DNA from: Tridacna crocea
Lineage: Eukaryota > Mollusca > Bivalvia > Cardiida > Cardiidae
Assembly (NCBI GenBank): GCA_943736015.1
Contig: OX031071.1
Coordinates: 27,605,619-27,669,618 of the forward strand
Length of the DNA stretch: 64,000 nucleotides
Direction: 5' to 3'
The notes beneath the pieces were generated by a model, which was not told the DNA's origin, did not search any database, and was given only the letters and a program-made list of their open reading frames with translations. A program made the position numbers and the translations under genes. Positions 44,593 to 55,794 of this stretch are shown one piece after another (positions within the stretch are counted from its first letter, which is position 1; every line of letters begins with the position of its first letter).

Positions 44593-45469
44593 CTCTAATT
44601 GCATTTACTATTTTTAATTTCAGATTGACTCACCTTCATACAAGCAAAACTAAAAAAAGGGTCTTTTTGTGTTGTGTACTAGCTGTTGAAATAAATACTT
44701 CAAATGCAAAATTTGCTTACATGCATTGTTAATGTGTTACCAAGGATATATCTCCATTTTTGCAAAGGGGTATATTCCTATATCCTGTGCAGTCTGACAC
44801 TTTTCGCAGTTCCTGGAAGGCCCCTTTTTGAGTGATGGTCACATATATCAATCAAATTATCATGTAATCATGGACCCGTAAAACGCATTCTGTGTAATAA
44901 CGGATTAGATCTGAAGGCACCTTTGACATACAAAAATTTACCTAAAGGAAAAGGTTTCAACCCAGGTTAGCATTCGCAGTTTGCGCAGGAAGATCCAGGC
45001 ACGTATTTCTTTTTAACCTCATTTCACAATAATAATCATAGATCAGATTATATATACGGATTAAAGCAGTAATAAACCGTGGTAAGGGGACTGAAAAAGG
45101 TACAATAAATAAATTACTGGACCTGGCCTTGACTAATTTCCGTTTATTTAGATTATCGTGACCAGTAGCCTATATTGGCGATACCACGGGAAGGCTGCTA
45201 GTTATTTGACTGATAGTAGTGAATGACAAGATGAAACTTTTTTCTAAGTTACGCCTGGTTCTCTAACGTTTTAGGTGTACAGCAGCGTCTCACAAGACCT
45301 AGATTTATTGTATCCAAAAGACTATAACAATATCAGGCGGCCAGTCATGAGGATCATACCCATATTCTCATGTGATTAGCCTCATGCCCAAACGCTTGAG
45401 AAAATCTTTGTATTTCGAATGCCTTAGTCTAGCCCAGAACCAAAAAGACGCGCCAGGTTAATTGATTGT

Positions 45470-45790
45470 ATTGATTGATTGTATGGTGTTTAACGCCCCT
45501 TTTAACATTATTCTGGTGCCAGTGCACCTTACATGCGTTTCTGGAGTTTCTTTTATCCTTACTCCTCACAATATTCTTTAAAAAAGACTGGCTGCTATTC
45601 CACTTAACTATCGTTGAAACAATTTTCAGCAGCGATAGATGAATGAATCCTGTCGCAATGACTATTATCAGACATAAAAAAAAAAATGGCTGAGCCGGGG
45701 ATAAAACCAGCGACTCTCTATTCCCAGGTCCTGTCATCTACCGACTGAACAACCGGTGCCCGGTAGCGCACCGTGTTTTGTGCGCAACCC
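45470..45790 (-). repeat. tRNA-derived SINE, long copy
   Basis: Minus-strand head CCGGTTGTTCAGTCGGTAGA with a decayed B box GGTTTTATCCCCGG. The body end reads GATTGTATGGTGTTTAACGC. Confidence 0.7.
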
Positions 45791-45800
45791 GATTGATTAC

Positions 45801-46070
45801 ATATGGCTTGCAACACGCGAAAAGGGGCATTCGAACATTTGCATAAAATGTCATCTCGGATCAGGCTGCGCAGTCCGCGCAGGCTGATCCGAAACGACAC
45901 TTTACGTTTCTATGTAATTTTCTGTTTTATGCATGTCTATTGAAGCACAAAATCTAATGTAGTCGTAAAGTGCGGTCTCGGATTAGCCTGCGGGGACTGC
46001 GCAGGCTGATCCGAGACGACACTTTACGCAAATGTCCGAATGTCCCTTTTCGTGTGTTGCAAGCCATATG
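45801..46070. mobile_element. R3 element, best full-length copy
   Basis: Terminal inverted repeats CATATGGCTTGCAACACGCG and complement. Two GC-rich hairpins at about 45845-45905 and 45965-46028 (CGGATCAGGCTGCGCAGTCC and CTCGGATTAGCCTGCGGGGA arms). Confidence 0.9.
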
Positions 46071-46126
46071 GAAAGATAACCTATTTTGAAATCTCAGGAA
46101 CTTTTAGCCCTTTACCGCCATATTAG

Positions 46127-46270
46127 CTCTTTACCACACGGGACAATTGTGTACTTACCCAAGTTGAACGCATGAAAAGTAAATTATACGTGGCTCTGTG
46201 GAATTTGTCTGTTGGAAAGGTAGACAAAATTATGAGAAAAGGAGAAATGCTGTCATAAAAAATCCTAGAA
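46127..46270 (+). mobile_element. R1 MITE, truncated in the hairpin
   Basis: Left end TTAGCTCTTTACCACACGGG to GAGAAAAGGAGAAATGCTG, then lost. Confidence 0.65.
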
Positions 46271-46545
46271 GGTATAGCCAGACCTTGGACCTACAATGTC
46301 CGATATGTAGAAGTTCTTCCCCAACAAATAAAAATGAAAACTATTATTTTGTGTTTTTACTATCAGCTTGACTTATTCAGCAAGATATGGGTTAACAAAA
46401 TAGAGGAATGTTTACCCTCAAGACCAGGCTGCTCAGAAAGTGCACGTCTGACCTTGATCGAAGTTGTCCGAAAGAAAGTGAACGATGTTGCTGATTTGAT
46501 TTAAAAATGGAATGGGAAATAAAACCAAGGGGTCCTAAGGACGCA

Positions 46546-46553
46546 TATAAAAG
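46546..46553 (+). promoter_or_regulatory. TATA box of peptide B gene
   Basis: TATAAAAG, 58 bases before the ATG at 46611. Transcription would start about 46575-46580, giving a short leader. Confidence 0.7.
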
Positions 46554-46610
46554 GCAACACAGAACTGTTTGCGCCCGTTATACGCTTGCTTATCTTGAAA
46601 CGTCGGAATT

Positions 46611-46644
46611 ATGAAAGCTGTTTTGTGTCTCGCTCTTGTCTTAG
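46611..46644 (+). CDS. Peptide B exon 1 (signal peptide)
   Basis: ATGAAAGCTGTTTTGTGTCT and onward, donor G|GTATTT at 46644/46645. Supported by the TATA box upstream and the parallel exon of gene A. Confidence 0.8.
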
Positions 46645-49600
46645 GTATTTCAACTTTCTTTTCTGTCACCACTGTGTATTGTAACTATGAAGGGTGAGCA
46701 CAATGTTAATTAACTGATTTATTGATTAATTGACAATTGATTGGAGGATTAAATGGTTAATTGATTGATCATGCTTTAACCTACTTTCAACATCATTTTT
46801 GTCATATTATGAAAATATGCAAATTATATATTTTTTATCAGTACTAGGTTACGACACTGAAGTGTCTTGCACGGGGACACCCAAACAAAAACCGCAGCCA
46901 TTCGGGTGAGGTTCGAATATGGAACTAAGGGGATTTCGAATCAAATACCTTTGATACAAAAGAGTTCAAAATGCTGGAGTGGCATTTGCCAAGGAAGCCT
47001 TTATGTGGAGTTAATAATGTGAAAGAAAAAGAGAAATATCATTCAAGTGTTGTCTAGAAAGTCAGCCTACTGAGCAATATGATACCATTTTGGTTGAAAG
47101 GAGAGTGCTAATCATGCACAAAGTTAGGATTAGTTGTATATTGGTGGTCTCCTTTTGATCACTCAGGAGGAGTCAAGAGTAACGTCCCCTGACAGTACGA
47201 TGAATGATGGGTTGAGAGAGAAACCATGTACATATGTCGAATGAAATTAAGTTCATAGCCGAAAACTATGATTTAATTCCCAACATTACAATCTATCATT
47301 TCGATCTATAAATATTCGTGCATAATCAAATGGAATAGCGTACAGTCATGGAATGAACAAGTACATGGACGAATTGGTTTTGAAAAGGCCCAGGACCAAG
47401 CGGTCAGAAGAAAACAATTGTGTATATCATACCGCTAATAGAAGGCTACGAGCGGGGGTGAAGCTTTTTTTCTTCAATCAAAAAGAAGCATTTCCCCGAT
47501 CAGTGGCCTTACCCAGTGTATTTCAGCGTGCCATTTTAATTAAATATCTGAGTGCTATAGAAAAAGTCATTTTTCTCAGAAAATTTGACCTTAATTGAGC
47601 TTATTTCCTTCGGCTTTGCACAAAAAATTGCACATGGTCTTCAAAATTTAATACTGAACTCATAGTGGTATTGTCTTCGACAAATGCCACAAAAAATGGC
47701 ATTGTCTTCGACAAATGCCACAAAAAGAATCCTAGGCCATAGGTGATCCAGCACCATCTGTGCAGTCTGATCTTGATCTACAGTGTCCGCAAAAGGTCAG
47801 TGAGTCGCAATTAGCACACCACGGATTGAAACAGTATTTAGCTTTTTCGTGTACTCGGAGAAACTATTTAAACATATATGAACTCTTTACCGAACGACAA
47901 CATTTTAGACTGGTCCAAACTGAAAGCACTTGCTGGCGACAAAGTAATTGTAACTCAAAAAATGAAATTTATTTCCACCAAGGTAGAAAACATTCTGGGA
48001 AAAGGAGAAAATGCTGGTCACCATCATTTTCTCCTTTTCCCACAATGTTTTCAAAAGGCTTCTATCTCAGGGTCGTAAACCCAGGGACTGTTTGGTAAAG
48101 AGTAAAACCGTACTACAAAAAATGGATATTTTCTTTTTACTATGGTAGTGGCAACAAGAGCGGAATATTGTAAGCAAACGTCTGATTGCATGCTTGAGAA
48201 CTGTACTGGTAACACTAGGAAATACTGCTACAACTATGATAATTCTCACGTATGCACGTGCATCCCAAGTAAGTGGTAAATTTCTAACAGGCTTCTTTTC
48301 TTAAGAATTTGCACAGGGAAAAGGAGAAATGCTGGTAAGCAGTATTTTTCTCCTTTTCCCACGATGTTTTCTACCCTTCACAAAACAAATTTCAAATTTT
48401 CAGTCACTTTTATTTTGTCGTCTGCAAATGCCTTCGATTTGGAAAAGCCTAAAAATTGTCGTTTTGTCGAGTTATCTAACCTCCTTTTTCAAGAGTGCCC
48501 CTCGTAATTGAGTCACGCTCGGAAACAAAGCGGTTTGACACTTACCTGTGATACTTTAACCCTTTACCAAACAATTCCTGGTTTTAACGACCCTGAGACG
48601 AGAAAAGGAGAAAATGCTGGTAACCAGCATTTTCTCCTTTTCCCACAATGGTTTCTTCGCTGCTCGAAACAAATTTTGCTTTTTTTGTAACATTAATTTT
48701 GCCGTCCGCAAGTGCTTTCAATTTGGACCAGTCTAAAATTTTGTCGTTTGGAAAAGGGTTATACAAAACAAGGTATCATATGGCCTGTAACACGCCAAAA
48801 GGGGCATTCGGACTTGTGCGCAAAGTGTCGTTTCGGATCAGCCTGCGCTCTTCGCGTAGGCGAATCCGCGTCGGCACTTTACGACTACATAAGATTTTGT
48901 TCCTAAGTGGACATACGGTAAAACAGAAATTCACATAAAAACGGAAAATGTCGTTTCGGATAAGCCTGTGTAGATTGGTCAGGCTGATCTGGGGCAACGA
49001 AAGTGTGGTAAAATCTATGTTATTCTATGTAGAGAGTGAATAAGAATCACAGTATATAAACGAACTGTACCCGAACCAGATATTGCGAGTAAATTTCAGT
49101 GATGTCCACTTTGCATTGGAGACAGCCGAGATAAAAATTGTTGCGTCTTTCATACTGCTGAATATAAACTATCTGAATCTTTATGTATAGTTTATGCCAC
49201 ATCTGTATTGTTAGTACATAAACTGCTACATAATCATTCTTAGCTTTAAAACATTGAAATTCTTAATACTCACCGCAGGCTACAGCGTCATTTGCAGTAG
49301 ACCCGATCTTAAATCAGCTTTTATCATGTTAAGGGTGGCTGAAACACGTTTTCTGAGTTTGAACCGGTGCAATTAATTAATTAGAAAAGACATTTGCGGC
49401 ATTGGGCATTTTAAACTTTGATTTTGAACATAAAAAACAAGAATTAATGCATCTATGTAAAGTAGGTCAACTGTACGTTTCTTGCTGGTGATTCGTACCC
49501 TTACTTGCGAGTTTACAAAATCTATCTGTACGATGTCTTGGGAGTTTTTTCAAATATTCTGTACGGTTCTTTGGATAACAAATCTGATGCCTGATTGTAT

Positions 49601-52600
49601 AAATCTGTACATTTTCATCTATAAAATGGAGTAATTCAGATGCCTTTACAGCAAACTGTCAACCACAAGCTTTGGTGATATAATAAATCATAATTTGGAA
49701 ATCCATTACGGAAAAACCTCAAGATCAAAATTTCAGAATTTGACTCACAAAGAAAAGAAACAGTTTCGTATAAAAAAAACTTCAAAAGTATTCCAAAAGA
49801 TATGAAGCTATGTAACAGGCCTCTGCTACCTTATGATGATACTAAGACAGTGAGTTTCAAGGCTTGTTTATGTGTCACCATTTTAAAAAAGCCCCATAAA
49901 GAAAGACACCAGTGAGGGATGTTCACAAGTTCCTTGAAAAATCTGAATGTTTTATGCGAAATACTGTTTTATAGTGGTTATTCCTATTCCTCATAGAAAT
50001 GAGTCATCAGTCAATCACTTAAGAAAATATTGTAAGAATTTGAGAAGAAATTACACTCAACGAACAATTTCTTCCTTTCTCGTAACATTTTCTATTCTTT
50101 TTCAAAATTATACTTTTATTAAGCAGATCTGTAAATTTTTCCCTAAATTCTCCCAAATTGGATGAGTCCAAGATGCCATATCAGGAAAGGGTAATTCCTC
50201 TTTTTATCTATTAGCAGATGAATACGAATTGTGAAATTTTATTGCATGAATTCGTTCTGTTCCTTAAAGGTGGGTATATAGGTTTTTCACATCACTCAAA
50301 ATTAAATAATATATATACCACTGAAATTTATATGAAAAAAAAACAATACAAATTATCAATACTTAAGAATCATAATATCACAAAAAAATTGGGGGTGGTA
50401 TTCCCTTAAAAGGCTACGTTGCCCATTAGGCTATTTTTAGATTTCGCGCCAAAAAATAGAAAAAAAAGCATTGTGGGAATGTTAATTATAAATAAGTGAC
50501 TGGCATGTGACTAAATGACGCTTAAATTCCATAAGAAACATGTATTTATGTTCCATAATGTCTTCTTCGGACGCTATGTTTGAAGCTTCGTCTGTGTATT
50601 CCCAGTATGTAAATGAGCAAATTGTAAAAATAGACAGTGTGTCCCGTTGGTGTCGACCTGGGCTGTGGTAAATCTCTTATTTCTCTTGTTGTCGGATGGT
50701 TTTCGACTACTGGGCTTTAATGAAAGAAAATTATACGGTTTTGGGAGTATAAAGATTTTTTTTTGTACTTTTGTAAAATTTTTGTCCCAAAATCTGAAGG
50801 GCCACCTGTAACTCATGAAAAGGAAGCAGAATAAAACCGAGTCTTTTTATACTATTATGTTTGGCTGCTTTTCTCTCAAAAACCCGATCTTCAGTGACTG
50901 TTTACAGCCACAAGAATAGATGTTCAATGACCTGTCGCAGCTGTTACATATCTCCCCGTGTTTCATATTTAATATTGTCTTTTATTCTGGTCCGCCTTGA
51001 TCACTGATTTCAACACTAACTTATGGAAATGAAATACAGCTCCACCCATACCCTACTGTAATAAAAGAGCTGTGCAGTACACTCTGCATGAACTAAAGAC
51101 GCAAATAAAATGTGACACAAAGTCCTTGTGACACGTAATCCTTCAACAAAACATACAACGAATGGTGTTCAGAAATGGCACTGATAATGACAAAAGAACA
51201 AAATCATTGTTCCACTTTTACAATATAAAACAGCGTATTTCATACGTGGTGGTACGAGGATAAGGTTGTACACACAGTGGGTAGACGAGGGGTCGAATGG
51301 CTAGGTTAGAGATTATTCAGTGTCGACCGATTACAGTGCTGACAGCACTTTGATTTTTTTCATACGATGGAAGGGTCGTATTATGTTATGGCCACGGTCG
51401 GTCACCGTTAGCATTTTTTGTATGCACCCACAGTTTCCATCGGAATGATTTGAAACTAACTACAATGAATCTCTATGATGTGTGGTTTAGCATGTGACTT
51501 TTCAAATTTGGATGTCTGTAGGGTGCTAGATTTTAACCCATTTCACTGACAAGTCCCTTTGGGCGTATATGCACTGCTGTGCGAAATTCATGTTATTTTT
51601 TTACCAATGAGACAAAGTCCTGTCATTTTGAACGTATACTTAGAAATGATTCACATATAATCACAGCTAATATTTTTTACTTGTGATATGTATATTAGAT
51701 TTTATACAGCATATAAAGTGTTGTGGCAAAGGATGAAATTGCTTGTAATGAGGAGTTCCACCTTTTGCCACAAAATTTCAAAGATTCTTCAGTACAACTG
51801 CATTGAAATGACATTGTAAGGAATAAACTGCGAAACAAAGTTTGTATTGAGCACTCTAGTGACGTGCGTAATGGATGCTTCGCTCTTGTGTAGGTATAAA
51901 GCAATGGAAATCCCCGTATGGTACTCGCAAGAATTCGTTCAGCCAACTCGCAAGTAATGTACAGATCATTTACTTGATATTTGCAAGAAGGGTACAGTAT
52001 CAAACCGTTCGCCATGCAGAATTTCCATACATTTTTAGGTGATTTTAACAAATTTTGTCGACATATATTGGCTGTTTTGTGAAGAGCATACATTTAGAAA
52101 CAAAACTTTACAAATGGGTATCGGATAAATAGACGGATTTATACATAAATTGCCTTGTGAAAACAGCATGTATAGTAGTGAGCAAAAGAAGTGAAGACGA
52201 GTATTGCACTTTATCAGCAATTACACGGCCAAAGATGGTAAATGATGTATTTATTTGAAAGATACATTATTACATTCAATGATGCAAATCTTTACAAGTT
52301 GCGTGAAAGTCACAACAACCTGTCGATCTCAATTATTCAAAGGCACCCATCTGTTTTCACCAATCGATTCAGGGAATTTACTCGCAATATCCGGTTTGGG
52401 TACAGTTCGTTTATATACTGTGAGAATTAGCCATGTTAGAATCGAAATAATCTTCTCTCTATCGTTTATTTAAGAAATAATGTTCTTTCTATCGTGGTTT
52501 ATCGTTCAATAACCCATGTGAGTTGCAAGGAACAATAAATAATCCACGAGGGCGATAGTCCGAGTGGTTTATTCATTGCGCTTTATAACTCACAATGTGG

Positions 52601-53223
52601 TTTATTGAACGATAAACCACGATAGAAAGAAGATTGTTGCAGACTATCGCCCTCGTTGATTATTTATTGTGCCTCGTAACTCGCAACTGTGGTTTATTGA
52701 ACGATAAACCACGATAGAAAGAACGTAATTTTTTAAATAAACTGTAAAATATAGAAATCTAATAGTGAACTATATTTTTTTATAATTCACTGGTGAATTT
52801 TTATATCTTTTATTCTTGAAATATCACGGATATTCATAGATCACCAATAAATATTAACGACACTTTTTATAAGTATAAACATTAAAGGTAATATTTTCAC
52901 AAATGGCACAGCCAGTTTTGAAAAAAAATATTACACTTGATGTTCACATCGAATGAACATTATTTGTAATATCTTCACAAGTGGCACAGCCACCCATGAA
53001 AATAGTTCCGATAATGTTCACTCGATTAAATATTTTCTTTATCTTTCACCGAAGAAAAAAAATCTCTATATCTATAGCTAGCGGAACCGGAAGTGGGAGT
53101 AGTGGCAGTCAGAAGTGCGCGACGCAAGATGAATGTGTTGCAGCACACAGAACTGAATCTTGCGGTAGTAATAGAAAATGGCACTGTTATGACGGTTCGT
53201 GTGTGTGTGGATATTTTGGATAA
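46611..53223 (+). CDS. Secreted 12-cysteine peptide B, Cvsi-like (99 aa, three exons)
   Basis: Exons 46611-46644, 48149-48268, 53078-53223, phase 1 throughout, the same architecture as gene A. Signal peptide MKAVLCLALVLVATRA. Module 1 spacing C5C4C7C8C1C, module 2 C5C8C7C4C1C, ending CGYFG and stop. Exon 3 opens with a glycine-serine linker TSGTGSGSSGS not found in A. Conserved between A and B: AE(F/Y)C, SDC, CIPS at the end of module 1, KWHC and S(C)xC in module 2, aromatic-Gly C-terminus. Likely secreted serine-protease inhibitor or defence peptide, by family resemblance only. The second intron is about 4.8 kb and packed with repeats. Confidence 0.82.
46725..46930. repeat. SINE-like fragment in intron 1 of gene B
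   Basis: TTGATTGATCATGCTTTAAC and CCTACTTTCAACATCATTTT resemble the SINE bodies at 12470 and 45470. Confidence 0.5.
47000..47700 (+). mobile_element. Repeat block H1 (copy 2), intron 1 of gene B
   Basis: Inverted relative to 38914-39645 and the same length. Contains GAGAGAGAAACCATGTACAT and GGTATTGTCTTCGACAAATG; the last motif is duplicated in tandem at about 47670 and 47700. Confidence 0.7.
47878..48105 (+). mobile_element. R1 MITE, copy 25
   Basis: Termini GAACTCTTTACCGAACGAC and TTTGGTAAAGAGTAAAA. Hairpin 47985-48050. Ends about 45 bases before exon 2 of gene B. Confidence 0.85.
48149..48268 (+). CDS. Peptide B exon 2 (module 1)
   Basis: Acceptor ACTATGGTAG ends at 48148, donor A|GTAAGT at 48268/48269. 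Encodes VATRAEYCKQTSDCMLEN and onward to CTCIPS. Confidence 0.87.
48300..48480 (-). mobile_element. R1 MITE, copy 26
   Basis: Hairpin GGGAAAAGGAGAAATGCTGG with complement around TAAGC. The far end has AAATTGTCGTTTTG. Confidence 0.75.
48556..48765 (-). mobile_element. R1 MITE, copy 27
   Basis: TTAACCCTTTACCAAACAAT start and TTTGGAAAAGGGTTA end. Hairpin at 48598-48650 with arms cropped on the outer side of the left arm. Confidence 0.88.
48777..49005 (-). mobile_element. R3 element
   Basis: CATATGGCCTGTAACACGCC start. First hairpin CGTTTCGGATCAGCCTGCGC at 48828-48880. The second hairpin and the right terminus are eroded. Confidence 0.75.
49006..50260. other. Gene B intron 2, nothing recognised
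   Basis: AT-rich. A faint R1-like arm (AAGAAAATATTGTAAGAATT with TTTCTCGTAACATTTTCTA) lies at 50020-50095. Confidence 0.5.
50264..50812 (-). mobile_element. R5 element, inverted
   Basis: TTAAAGGTGGGTATATAGG at the low end (the R5 right terminus) and AATCTGAAGGGCCACC at the high end. The final TTAA is mutated to GTAA. Confidence 0.85.
50815..51705. other. Gene B intron 2, nothing recognised
   Basis: No exon, hairpin or known repeat visible. Confidence 0.45.
51710..52100 (-). repeat. Diverged R1-like hairpin and motif cluster related to the 2.86-kb element
   Basis: A stem TTGTGGCAAAGG / CCTTTTGCCACAA lies at 51721-51772. From 51890 to 52060 the sequence repeats ACTCGCAAG- and GGGTACAGTA-type motifs, and a GCCATGCAGAATTTCC stretch parallels ACCATGCAAAATTTCAAC in the arms at 15179-18042. 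Confidence 0.45.
52430..52735. mobile_element. R10 foldback element, larger copy
   Basis: Three nested or tandem pieces of the palindrome with CGTGGTTTATCGTTCAATAA, AATAAATAATCCACGAGGGC and complements; CATGTTAGAATCGAAATAAT marks the same left edge as at 7003. Confidence 0.85.
52870..53060. repeat. Repeat with (C/T)ACAA(A/G)TGGCACAGCCA motif
   Basis: CACAAATGGCACAGCCA and CACAAGTGGCACAGCCACCC, with GAACATT blocks between. Related palindromic sequence at 57120-57240 and 62730-62885. Directly precedes exon 3 of gene B. Confidence 0.6.
53078..53223 (+). CDS. Peptide B exon 3 (module 2, stop)
   Basis: Acceptor ATCTATAG ends at 53077, TAA at 53221-53223. The apparent longer frame from 52981 reads through the preceding repeat and is not coding. 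Confidence 0.88.
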
Positions 53224-53317
53224 AAGTTGTAAGTTAAGTTAGATCTGTACCTGTCACCTTTTCACAAAACGCATTTTCTCTCTTTTCTTCAAATTTCTTT
53301 TATTGAAGTTTTATACC

Positions 53318-53715
53318 GTTCAACCCATTACCACAAGATTTCCTACCTTTGACGAGCCTGAAAAAGAAACCTTCAGAAAACATTGTGGGGAAAGGAGAAA
53401 ATGCTGGTTACCAGCATTTTCTCCTTTTCCCACAATCTTTTCAACCGTTCACAAAACAAATTTCATATTTAATCAGTTTTGTTTTTCTAACACATTACCA
53501 CACAATCCCTACTTTTGACGATCCTGAGAAAGAATCCTTTAGAAAACATTGTAGGAAAAGGAGAAAATGCTGGAAACCAGAATTTTCTCCTTTTCCCACA
53601 ATCTTTTCTACCCTTCACAAAACAATTTTCAAATATTCAGTCATTTTTATGTTGTCGTCTGCAAATGGTTTCGATTTGGATAAACCTAAAATTTTGTCTT
53701 CGGGGAACGAGTTAA
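53318..53715 (-). mobile_element. Two R1 MITEs in tandem
   Basis: Hairpins at 53375-53440 and 53540-53607, each with its own left terminus (CCCATTACCACAAGATT, CACATTACCACACAATCC). Only the second has a right end (GGGGAACGAGTTAA). The first was cut by the second or by unequal exchange. Confidence 0.85.
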
Positions 53716-53734
53716 ACAGCCTAGGTCATATCAT

Positions 53735-54500
53735 TTAAGGTAGTAGACTGGTAATACTTCTAGTGCAGCATGGTATAAAATTTCTTGGCAGTTGATAAAG
53801 ACAAAAGAAGAATGTATTTATTACAGAAATATAGGCCGTTGGCCCAGTACGCAAAACAACAATAACATACATGTACATTGTTATGGCTAGTTGGAGAAAA
53901 AAAAAGAATAAATAATTTTGTGTTCGAGTGAAATTCACTTAACATGTTTATCTCGATCAACACCAACCAACGTGAATTTTAGTATAAGCTAGATGCATTT
54001 AAGATGCTACAAATATAAAGGGAAGAGTATCCGGTAACTGTTGACTCATAAGTACAAAATGAATGAAACAATATTTTCAAAAAACTGCGAAAATCAAAAT
54101 TTATTAGAGTCAAAGTTGAATTCACAAAGAAAAGTACCAATACAGATAGGGTTGTTATCGGATCACACTGCATGTATTGTGCCGTCTGATCTATAGATTT
54201 ATACAGATTTAATACTTTTTGCACATTTTTAACCGACCAGAAATTCCTTTGATGTCTATCTTGAAATTATTTGCTGATATTTTTGATAGTTTCCATAAAA
54301 GGGAGGGGTAATATCATATCCCTTTGTGGTGAGAATATAGCGGTTTCAGATTTATAAATGATAATTCTAGGAATAACAAAAAGGAAAAGTGGCTTGCTAT
54401 AAGTAGTACAATAATACTAATTTCTAATCTTAGAAAATTTTGTAGGATAATATTATAGTGGAAATAACTTTTTTCTATTACGGGTCCACTATGTTAATAT
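53735..54500 (+). mobile_element. R2 MITE, long variant
   Basis: TTAAGGTAGTAGACTGGTAA start and TTACGGGTCCACTATGTTAA end, TTAA on both sides. About 475 bp (53760-54235) of non-R2 sequence sits in the left part. Confidence 0.75.
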
Positions 54501-54752
54501 GAACATTCTGCATACTCTCATACAGGGACGTCCTCGATGCTTAACACCGTAACAAAGGACCTAGCACTTGCCATCCTAAAAAACTGTTACTATTGCTTTT
54601 TAATTTATATGCCGGAAAAATCGAATTCGCACCTACGGGTATACCAACAAGTCTCACGAAACTGCCTACATTAAGAAAGAAGCAAACAGCCACTTAAAAA
54701 AAAGAAAAAAAAATCAGCTGCGCTCTGATAAAACGGAGTTCATTGCATCTCC

Positions 54753-55127
54753 TTAAGGTAAGACCTGTGTAATGCACTTCCGGTGAAAATTCCAGTTGGT
54801 TGATAAATAAGGATAAATAAGGATTAATGCAGAAATAATATTTTTTGCATGTTTCTAACGGATCAGAAATTCCGTTTATGTCTATCTTGAAATTATTTTT
54901 TGATATTTTTGTTCGTTTTTCTGAAAAAGGAGGTAATTATTATCTCTTTTTGAATTGAGAATATAGTGGTTTTCGGTTTATAAATGATATTTCAAAAGAG
55001 GAAAAAATGGAAAAAGTGAAAAGGTGAAAGTAGTTCAATAATACTCATTTTTAATTATAGCTAATTTTGCAGGATGATATTTTAGTGGAAATAGCTGTTT
55101 TTTTCCATTACACAGGTCTTACCTTAA
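54753..55127 (+). mobile_element. R2 MITE, intact with 22-bp perfect termini
   Basis: TTAAGGTAAGACCTGTGTAA and its complement at the right, ending TTAA at 55124-55127. That TTAA also starts the next R1. Confidence 0.9.
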
Positions 55128-55356
55128 CCCTTTACCTTCCGACAAAATTTTAGCGTAGTCTAAAATTAACTGAAAGCATTGGCAGACGACAATTTTGATG
55201 TGGCTCAAACGGTGCAATTGTTCATTGATAGGGTAGAAAACATTGTGGAAAAGGGAGAAAATGCTGGTAACCAGCATTTTCTCCTTTTCCCACAATGTTT
55301 TCTAAAGGCGTCTTTCCAAGGGTCGTCAAAAGTTGGCATTGTGTGTTAAAGAGTTA
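55124..55356 (+). mobile_element. R1 MITE, copy 30, intact
   Basis: TTAACCCTTTACCTTCCGAC to GTTAAAGAGTTAA. Hairpin 55238-55303 around GGTAACC. Confidence 0.9.
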
Positions 55357-55384
55357 ATGCATTGTTCAAGGCCATACAATATAT

Positions 55385-55790
55385 AAGACCCGTCACACGG
55401 AAAGGGGCATTCTGGGAGTTCTGTACTTCAATTAGATGAAAACAGATTAACGACAGTGCAGGTCAATTTAATTGATAGCCTATAAATGATTGTATCACAA
55501 GATAGAATGACCACTTATTCATACAGAAAATACGATAAAAGCAAAAAATCTTAACCCCAGTCAGCCTGCGCAATCCCCACAGTCTAACCAGGGTTGACAC
55601 TTTTCGTAGTTCCCAGAAGGTCCTTTTTTTCGTTACGGATCACATATCCATTTTGTCTGAAGACAGACTAATTATAGAGCAGAATGGTCCATCGAATAGT
55701 AGTGAACTTAGCGAAAGCAAAAACTTTCAACCCAGCAGACTGGACAGGCTGACATTGGGTGATGCCTTTAGCAGATGCATTGACACCCAC
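55385..55790 (+). repeat. Interspersed repeat R7, copy 2
   Basis: Matches 1255-1550 (AGATGAAAACAGATTAACGA, GTTGACACTTTTCG). Ends in a decayed R4-type hairpin. Confidence 0.7.
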
Positions 55791-55794
55791 TTCC

